Notes under the pieces: generated by a model
Told to the model about the DNA's origin: nothing
Databases searched by the model: none
What the model saw: the letters and a program-made list of their open reading frames with translations, nothing else
DNA from: Amycolatopsis saalfeldensis
GTDB taxonomy: Bacteria; Actinomycetota; Actinomycetes; Mycobacteriales; Pseudonocardiaceae
Direction: 5' to 3'
NCBI RefSeq assembly: GCF_900110575.1
Contig: NZ_FOEF01000002.1
Span: forward strand, 124,001 to 188,000
DNA length: 64,000 nt
Program-made: the position numbers and the translations under genes
In this document: positions 53,069-64,000 of the stretch, piece by piece
Position numbering within the stretch: the first letter of the stretch is position 1
How the letters are laid out: each line of letters begins with the position of its first letter

Positions 53069-56000
53069 ATGACAACCGAGCCCTATGTCGAGGCCCTGCG
53101 GAAGTCGCTCAAAGAGGTCGAGCGCCTCCGCCGGCAGAACGAGCAGCTGGTCGCCGCCGCGGTGGAGCCGATGGCCGTCGTCGGCATCGGGTGCCGGTTC
53201 CCGGGCGGGGTGAGTTCGCCGGAGGCGTTGTGGGACCTGGTCGAACAGGGCCGTGACGCGGTCGGTGGCTTCCCGGACGACCGCGGCTGGGACTTCGAAG
53301 CGCTCGGCGGCGAAGGCCGCGACCGCAGCGGCGCGAGCGAGGGCGGGTTCCTCGACCGCGTCGCGGACTTCGACGCCGGGTTCTTCGGGATTTCCCCCCG
53401 CGAGGCGGCGGCGATGGACCCGCAGCAGCGCGTCCTGCTGGAGACGTCCTGGGAAGCGCTCGAACGCGCCGGGATCGACCCGCAGTCGTTGCACGGCAGC
53501 CGCACCGGCGTGTTTTTCGGCACCACCGGGCAGGACTACGGCGAACTGGTGGCGAACGCGGGCGCGGAGGCGGACGCCCACGCCGCCACCGGCCTGCTCG
53601 CGAGCGTGCTGTCGGGCCGGGTTTCGTACTCGTTCGGCTTCGAGGGCCCTTCCGTCACGATCGACACCGGCTGCTCGTCGTCGCTGGTTTCGCTCCAGCT
53701 GGCGGCGCAGGCGCTGCGCAACGGCGAGTGCTCGCTGGCGCTGGCGGGCGGGGTGACGATCATGGCGACCCCGTCCGGGTTCATCGAGTTCACCCGCCAG
53801 GGCGGGCTCGCGCCGGACGGGCGGTGCAAGTCGTTCGCGGACGCGGCCGACGGCACCGGCTGGTCGGAAGGCGCCGGGGTCCTGGTGGTCGAGCGGCTTT
53901 CCGACGCGCAGCGCCACGGGCACGAGGTCCTGGCCGTGCTGCGCGGCGGCGCGGTCAACTCCGACGGCGCGTCGAACGGCCTCACCGCGCCGAACGGCCT
54001 TTCGCAGCAACGCGTGATCAAGGCCGCGCTCGCCAACGCCGGCCTCACCCCGGCCGACATCGACGCCGTCGAAGGCCACGGCACCGGCACCACCCTCGGC
54101 GACCCGATCGAAGCACAGGCGCTGCTCGCGGTGTACGGCCCCGGCCGCGAGCCCGGCCGTCCCTTGTGGATCGGCTCGGTCAAGTCGAACCTCGCGCACA
54201 CCCAGGGCGCGGCCGGCGCGGCGGCCGTGATCAAGATGATCATGGCCATGCGGCACGGGGTCCTGCCGCCCACCCTGCACGTCGACGCGCCGAGCACCCA
54301 CGTGAACTGGTCGACCGGCGGGGTCTCGGTGCTCACCGAGCGCCGGGAGTGGCCGGCGACCGGCCGTCCGCGCCGCTGCGGGGTCTCGTCCTTCGGCATC
54401 AGCGGCACCAACGCCCACGTGATCCTGGAGCAGGCCCCTGTTGCCTCAGTGGCCCGGGTGCAGGCAGCCCCCACCCCGGCGGCCGCGGGGGCGCAGGCCG
54501 CTGCCGCCCCAGCCGCCGAGGCGCTCCACAATGCCGCCCCAGCCGCGGAGGCGCCGCACAATGCCGTCCCGGCTGCCGGTGTGTCGACCAATGCCGCCCC
54601 GGCCGCCGAGGCGCTGCACAATGCTGTCCCGGCCGCCGCTGTGTCGATCAATGCCGTCCCGGCCGCCGAGGCGCTGCACAATGCCACCCCAGCCGCCGCT
54701 GTCCCGGTCACCCCTGTGCCGGTCGATGCGGCGGACCACGTCCTGCCCTGGCTGCTGTCCGGCCGCACCGAGCGTGGGCTGCGGGCGCAGGCGCGGTCCC
54801 TGCTCGCGCACCTGGCCGAAGTGCCGGACCAGGCACCGGCCGACACGGCGTTCTCGCTGGCCACCACCCGCGCGTCGCTCGAGCGGCGGGCGGTGGTCGT
54901 CGGCGCGGGCCGCGAAGCTTTGCTCGCCGGGGTGCGGGCGCTCGCGGAGGGAGACCCGGCGCCGGGCCTGGCCGTCGGCTCCGCCGCCCGCACCCGGGGC
55001 GCCGTCCTCGTCTTCCCGGGTCAGGGGTCGCAATGGCTGGGCATGGGTGCCGGGCTGCTCAAGGCCTCGCCGGCGTTCGCCGCGCGGATCGCGGAGTGCG
55101 AGGAAGCGTTGCGGCCCTTCACCGACTGGTCGCTGACGGCGGTGCTGCGGGGTGACGAGAACGCGGCCGACCTCGGTCGCGTCGACGTGGCGCAGCCCGC
55201 GCTCTGGGCGATGATGGTCTCGCTGGCCGCGGTCTGGCGCGCCCACGGCGTCGAACCCGCCGCGGTGATCGGTCACTCGCAGGGCGAGATCGCCGCCGCC
55301 TGTGTCGCGGGTGGACTGTCCCTTTCGGACGGTGCGCGGGTGGTCGCGGTCCGCAGCCAGGCCATCGCGCGCACCCTGTCCGGGCACGGGGGCATGGTGT
55401 CGGTGACCGCGAGCCACGAAGACGTCCTGGCGCGGCTGAAGCGCTGGGACGGGAAGGTGTCCGTCGCCGCGGTGAACGGACCGTCCACTGTGGTCGTCTC
55501 CGGCGACGTCGCCGCGCTCGACGAACTCCTCGAGTCCGGCCAGGCCGACGGCGTCCGGGCGAAGCGGATCGCGGTGGACTACGCGTCCCACTCGGCGCAC
55601 GTCGACGCCCTGCACGACGAGCTGGCCTCGACACTCGCGCCGATCGAGCCGCGCAGCTCCGGCGTGCCGTTCTTCTCCACCGTCACCGGCGACTGGATCG
55701 ACACCGCCGAGCTCGGCGCCGGGTACTGGTTCCGCAACCTGCGCGGCACAGTCCAGCTGGAGGGAGCGGTGCGTTCACTGCTCGGCGGCGGGCACGACGT
55801 GTTCATCGAAGCGTCCCCGCACCCGGTGCTCTCCGCCGGCCTGCAGGACACGATCGACGCCGCCGGCGCGACCGAGGCGGTGGTGCTCGGCTCGCTGCGG
55901 CGTGACGACGGTGGCCGCTCCCGGCTGCTCACCGCGCTGGCCGAAGCCCACGTGCACGGCGTGCGCGTCGACTGGCGCGAACTCGTCGCCGGCGGGAGCC

Positions 56001-58849
56001 GCGTGGACCTGCCGACGTACGCCTTCCAGCGCGAACGGCACTGGCTCGAGCCGCAGGAAGGCTCCGCGAACGCGGCGGACCTCGGCTTGGAGCCGGCGGA
56101 TCATCCGATGCTCGGTGCCGCGCTGGGCCGGGCCGACACCGACGGCGTGGTGCTCACCGGCCGGATCGGGCTGAAGTCGCACCCGTGGCTCGGTGACCAC
56201 GTCGTGCTGGGCGCGGTGGTGGTCCCGGACACCGCGTTCGCCGAGTGGGCGATGCGGGCGGGCGACGAGGCCGGCTGCGGTGTGCTCGACGAGCTGACCG
56301 TCCACCGGCCGCTGGTCCTCGACGGCCGCGACTCCGTCCAGGTGCAGGTCGTCGCCGGGGCGGCCGCGGGATCCGCGCTCCAGGCCGTGGCGGTGTACTC
56401 CCGGCGTGACTCCCGCGGGCCGTGGATCTGTCACGCCACCGCGACGATGTCGGCGACGGCCGCCGCTCCGGCCGGACCCGCACCCTGGCCGCCGGAAGGC
56501 GCCCAGCAGGTCGACGTCGGCGAATTCCTCAAGACCGCCGAAACGGCCGGGCACGAGCCCGGGCCCGCGTTCCGGAACGTCGTCGAGGTGTGGCGGCGCG
56601 ACGAGGACCTGTTCGTGCGAACCGAACTCCCCGAAGACCTGCATCCCGCCGCGGCCCGGTTCGCCGTCCACCCGGCGCTCCTGCAGACCGCGCTGGCCGC
56701 CGGTCTCGCGACACCGGGCGACGTCAGCCTGCCGTCGAGCTGGCGCGGGGCCGAGGTCCACGCCACGGGCGCGACCGCGCTGCGGCTGCGCCTCTCTCCG
56801 GACGGCCATGGCGGCCTGTCCGTCGCGGCCGAGGATCTCACCGGAGCCCGAGTGCTCACCGTGGCTTCGGTCCGGCGGGGCACGATCTCCGCGGACCAGC
56901 TCGCGCCCGCCGGACCCGCCCACCGCGACGCCCTGTTCCAGGTCCAGTGGGTCCCGGCCCCCGTCGGAGCCGCGGAACCGGCGGGCGACTGGGCCGTGGT
57001 CGGCACCGGTTCCGCGATGTCCACGGTGTCCACAGTGGAGCGCGCCGGGGTCCCGGTGGTGGCGGTGCCGGGCCTCGACGAACTCGGTACGGCGGGGGAG
57101 CCGGTGCCGGACCTGGTCCTGCTGCCCGTCGCTTCGGACCCGGCTGACGGCGTTGCCGCGGCCGCGCACACCGCGGTCCGCGACACCCTGGCCGCGGTGC
57201 AGACCTTCCTGCGCGAGCCCCGGTTCGACGGCGCCCGCCTGGTGGTGCTGACCCGCCAGGCGGTGGCCGCCGGGCCGGCGGAGAACGTCGCCGGGCTGGC
57301 CGACGCGGGGGTCTGGGGCCTGGTCCGCTCGGCCCAGTCCGAGAACCCCGGCCGGATCACCCTGGTCGACATCGACGAGGAAGACAGCTCGGCGAAGGCG
57401 CTCGTCGCCGCGGTCACCGATGCCGTGGCCGCCGATGAACCGCAGCTGGCCCTGCGATGCGGCACCGCGACCGCCCCCCGGCTCGTGCGGGCGCGGACAG
57501 CGGAAGAGCCCGCGGGATGGCAGCTCGACCCCACCGGCTCCGGCACCGTGCTCGTCACCGGCGGCACCGGCACTCTGGGCGCGCTGCTCTGCCGTCATCT
57601 GGTCGGGCAGCACGGGATCCGCCGCCTCCTGGTGACCAGCCGGCGTGGCCTGGACGCCACCGGCGCCCGTGCACTGCGCGACGAGCTGACCGGCCTCGGC
57701 GCGGAGGCCGACATCGTTTCCTGCGACACGGCGAACCGCGAAGAGCTGGCCGGAGTGCTGGCCGGGATTCCCGCCGAACACCCGTTGAGCAGCGTCGTCC
57801 ACCTGGCCGGCGTGCTCGACGACGGGGTGCTCGACGCGCTGACCGGCGAACGCGTCGACAAGGTGCTCGAACCCAAGGTGGACGCCGCGCTCAACCTCCA
57901 CGAGCTGACCCGTGAGCTGAACCTGTCGGCGTTCGTCCTGTTCTCCTCGTTCTCCGGCGTCTCCGGGGCCGTCGGCCAGGCCAACTACGCGGCGGCGAAC
58001 ACGTTCCTCGACGCGCTGTCCCAGCAGCGCCGGGTCAGCGGCCTGCCCGCCACTTCGCTGGCCTGGGGCTTCTGGGCCCAGCGCAGCGAGCTCACCGGGC
58101 AGCTCGACGAGACCGACCTCGCCCGGTTCCGCCGTGAGGGCGTCCTCGCGATGACGGCCGGGCAGGGCCTCGCGCTGTTCGATCTGGCGTCCACTGTGGA
58201 CGACTCGCTGGTCGTCACCGCGCCGCTGGAGTTGCGGTCGATCGCCCGGGACGGCGTCCCCTCGCTGTTCCGCGGGCTCGTGCGTCCTGCCGTGCGCCGG
58301 GCCGCGGGGGCCGAGACCGGGCGGGCCGAGCCCCGCCTGCTCGACCGGCTGGCCGGGCTGAGCGCGGCCGAGCAGGAGAACCTGGTGCTGGGGCTGGTGA
58401 ATCGCCACGTCGCCGCGGTGCTCGGGCACGGTTCGCCGGACGACGTCGAGTCCGAACGCGGGTTCATCGAGCTGGGCATGACGTCACTGACCGCGGTCGA
58501 GCTGCGCAACCGGCTCGCGGCCGACCTCGGCGTCCGGCTGCCGGTCACGCTGATCTTCGACCACCCGACCCCGCTCGCGCTGGTCCGGCACGTCCGTGCG
58601 GAACTCGGCGCGGACGCCGGCCCGGTCCCGCTCCTGGCGGAACTCGAGAAGCTCGAAACGGCGGTTTCGGCGGCCGAGCCGGACGCCGCGGTCCGGGCGC
58701 AGCTGGTCAAGCGGCTGTCCGCGCTGCAGTGGCGGCTGGAGGCGACCGACGCGCCAGGCACGCCGGAGACCGGTGCTGCCGAGGAACTCACCGAGGTGAG
58801 CGACGACGAGATGTTCGCGTTCATCGACCAAGAACTCGGACGCGGCTGA
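53069..58849 (+). CDS. Module 6 type I PKS: KS-AT-DH(degenerate)-KR-ACP, with repeat-filled KS-AT linker
   Basis: A 1926-residue single-module synthase. It opens with the coil [14 protein letters not shown], matching the preceding IDDMD-type tail. KS from 33 with Cys202 in DTGCSSS (usually DTACSSS), VEGHGTGT for VEAHGTGT and [11 protein letters not shown] for [11 protein letters not shown]. Residues 481-550, between KS and AT, are seven 10-residue repeats. AT: GHSQG Ser737, YASH 838 (methylmalonyl). DH: His1044 in [10 protein letters not shown] is kept, but the partner Asp is Gln1206 (HPALLQTAL) and the usual YGPAFQ is HEPGPAFRN, so dehydration is probably lost. KR from 1492, LDD 1583, Tyr1640. 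ACP Ser1806 in LGMTSL, where Asp is usual before Ser. Predicted unit: methyl branch with a hydroxyl (double bond if the DH still works). The C-terminal docking helix ends [12 protein letters not shown] and suits the next gene. The start at 53069 lies only 16 nt after the previous stop. Confidence 0.95.
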   Translation: MTTEPYVEALRKSLKEVERLRRQNEQLVAAAVEPMAVVGIGCRFPGGVSSPEALWDLVEQGRDAVGGFPDDRGWDFEALGGEGRDRSGASEGGFLDRVADFDAGFFGISPREAAAMDPQQRVLLETSWEALERAGIDPQSLHGSRTGVFFGTTGQDYGELVANAGAEADAHAATGLLASVLSGRVSYSFGFEGPSVTIDTGCSSSLVSLQLAAQALRNGECSLALAGGVTIMATPSGFIEFTRQGGLAPDGRCKSFADAADGTGWSEGAGVLVVERLSDAQRHGHEVLAVLRGGAVNSDGASNGLTAPNGLSQQRVIKAALANAGLTPADIDAVEGHGTGTTLGDPIEAQALLAVYGPGREPGRPLWIGSVKSNLAHTQGAAGAAAVIKMIMAMRHGVLPPTLHVDAPSTHVNWSTGGVSVLTERREWPATGRPRRCGVSSFGISGTNAHVILEQAPVASVARVQAAPTPAAAGAQAAAAPAAEALHNAAPAAEAPHNAVPAAGVSTNAAPAAEALHNAVPAAAVSINAVPAAEALHNATPAAAVPVTPVPVDAADHVLPWLLSGRTERGLRAQARSLLAHLAEVPDQAPADTAFSLATTRASLERRAVVVGAGREALLAGVRALAEGDPAPGLAVGSAARTRGAVLVFPGQGSQWLGMGAGLLKASPAFAARIAECEEALRPFTDWSLTAVLRGDENAADLGRVDVAQPALWAMMVSLAAVWRAHGVEPAAVIGHSQGEIAAACVAGGLSLSDGARVVAVRSQAIARTLSGHGGMVSVTASHEDVLARLKRWDGKVSVAAVNGPSTVVVSGDVAALDELLESGQADGVRAKRIAVDYASHSAHVDALHDELASTLAPIEPRSSGVPFFSTVTGDWIDTAELGAGYWFRNLRGTVQLEGAVRSLLGGGHDVFIEASPHPVLSAGLQDTIDAAGATEAVVLGSLRRDDGGRSRLLTALAEAHVHGVRVDWRELVAGGSRVDLPTYAFQRERHWLEPQEGSANAADLGLEPADHPMLGAALGRADTDGVVLTGRIGLKSHPWLGDHVVLGAVVVPDTAFAEWAMRAGDEAGCGVLDELTVHRPLVLDGRDSVQVQVVAGAAAGSALQAVAVYSRRDSRGPWICHATATMSATAAAPAGPAPWPPEGAQQVDVGEFLKTAETAGHEPGPAFRNVVEVWRRDEDLFVRTELPEDLHPAAARFAVHPALLQTALAAGLATPGDVSLPSSWRGAEVHATGATALRLRLSPDGHGGLSVAAEDLTGARVLTVASVRRGTISADQLAPAGPAHRDALFQVQWVPAPVGAAEPAGDWAVVGTGSAMSTVSTVERAGVPVVAVPGLDELGTAGEPVPDLVLLPVASDPADGVAAAAHTAVRDTLAAVQTFLREPRFDGARLVVLTRQAVAAGPAENVAGLADAGVWGLVRSAQSENPGRITLVDIDEEDSSAKALVAAVTDAVAADEPQLALRCGTATAPRLVRARTAEEPAGWQLDPTGSGTVLVTGGTGTLGALLCRHLVGQHGIRRLLVTSRRGLDATGARALRDELTGLGAEADIVSCDTANREELAGVLAGIPAEHPLSSVVHLAGVLDDGVLDALTGERVDKVLEPKVDAALNLHELTRELNLSAFVLFSSFSGVSGAVGQANYAAANTFLDALSQQRRVSGLPATSLAWGFWAQRSELTGQLDETDLARFRREGVLAMTAGQGLALFDLASTVDDSLVVTAPLELRSIARDGVPSLFRGLVRPAVRRAAGAETGRAEPRLLDRLAGLSAAEQENLVLGLVNRHVAAVLGHGSPDDVESERGFIELGMTSLTAVELRNRLAADLGVRLPVTLIFDHPTPLALVRHVRAELGADAGPVPLLAELEKLETAVSAAEPDAAVRAQLVKRLSALQWRLEATDAPGTPETGAAEELTEVSDDEMFAFIDQELGRG
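54509..54718 (+). repeat. Seven tandem 30-bp repeats in the KS-AT linker of module 6
   Basis: Seven in-frame units of exactly 30 bp (from 54509, 54539, 54569, 54599, 54629, 54659 and 54689) encode variants of [10 protein letters not shown] and PAAxVSxNAx. The segment is Ala/Pro-rich and probably disordered. It lies where KS-AT linkers in the other modules are short. Confidence 0.93.
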
Positions 58850-58879
58850 GCCGGCCCGCGTCAGCCGTTCCCCTCACCT

Positions 58880-58885
58880 GGGAGG
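58880..58885 (+). promoter_or_regulatory. Ribosome binding site of the last PKS gene
   Basis: GGGAGG lies 10 nt before ATG 58896. Confidence 0.6.
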
Positions 58886-58895
58886 CAGTACCCGC

Positions 58896-64000
<5,105 letters not shown>

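Overview
This window is high-GC actinomycete DNA, almost wall-to-wall coding. It is an internal slice of a large modular type I polyketide synthase (PKS) cluster that runs off both ends. GC-rich third positions, GTG starts, a few rare TTA codons and the gene families point to a filamentous actinomycete, either Pseudonocardiaceae (for example Amycolatopsis) or Streptomyces. The genus cannot be fixed from sequence alone.

Layout. (1) 1-17635, plus strand: the tail of one PKS, a bimodular PKS (KR module, then DH-KR module) and a terminal PKS (methylmalonyl, DH-ER-KR, thioesterase). These are the last steps of the assembly line and the release step. (2) 17705-21355, minus strand: a tailoring cassette with a CYP105-like P450, a PLP aminotransferase of the GDP-ketohexose type and a polyene-mycosamine-type glycosyltransferase. 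(3) 21568-23906, plus strand: a starter-activation pair, an AMP-forming acyl ligase translationally coupled to an unusual stand-alone acyltransferase. (4) 23933-25588, minus strand: a flavin amino acid 2-monooxygenase (the amide-forming Phe/Trp/Lys/Arg type). (5) 25855-64000, plus strand: four PKS genes carrying a bare loading ACP and extension modules 1 to 7; the last gene is cut by the window end.

How they fit. The flavoenzyme, ligase and acyltransferase probably make and load an amino-acid-derived acyl starter onto the bare N-terminal ACP at 25855. This is the logic of guanidino- or amino-alkyl-started macrolides (azalomycin, ECO-0501, desertomycin type). The chain is then built by modules 1-7 (malonate x4, methylmalonate x2, malonate), by unseen modules, and by the three final modules, and is released by the thioesterase. 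Docking-domain pairs support this gene order. The sugar genes resemble the NysDI/NysDII pair of polyene macrolides, so a 3-amino-6-deoxymannose-like sugar is likely. The visible modules predict isolated rather than conjugated double bonds. The combination of an amino-acid-derived starter with polyene-type aminosugar genes is the main novelty.

Notable details: modules 2-4 and the last three modules repeat the same KR / DH-KR / DH-ER-KR logic, with near-identical DNA tracts of odd codon use. Module 6 is aberrant: it has a KS-AT linker made of seven 30-bp repeats, a DH lacking its Asp, and altered KS and ACP motifs. A candidate PAS-LuxR operator lies between the sugar and starter operons. No tRNA, rRNA, CRISPR array, insertion sequence, transporter or regulator gene was seen.
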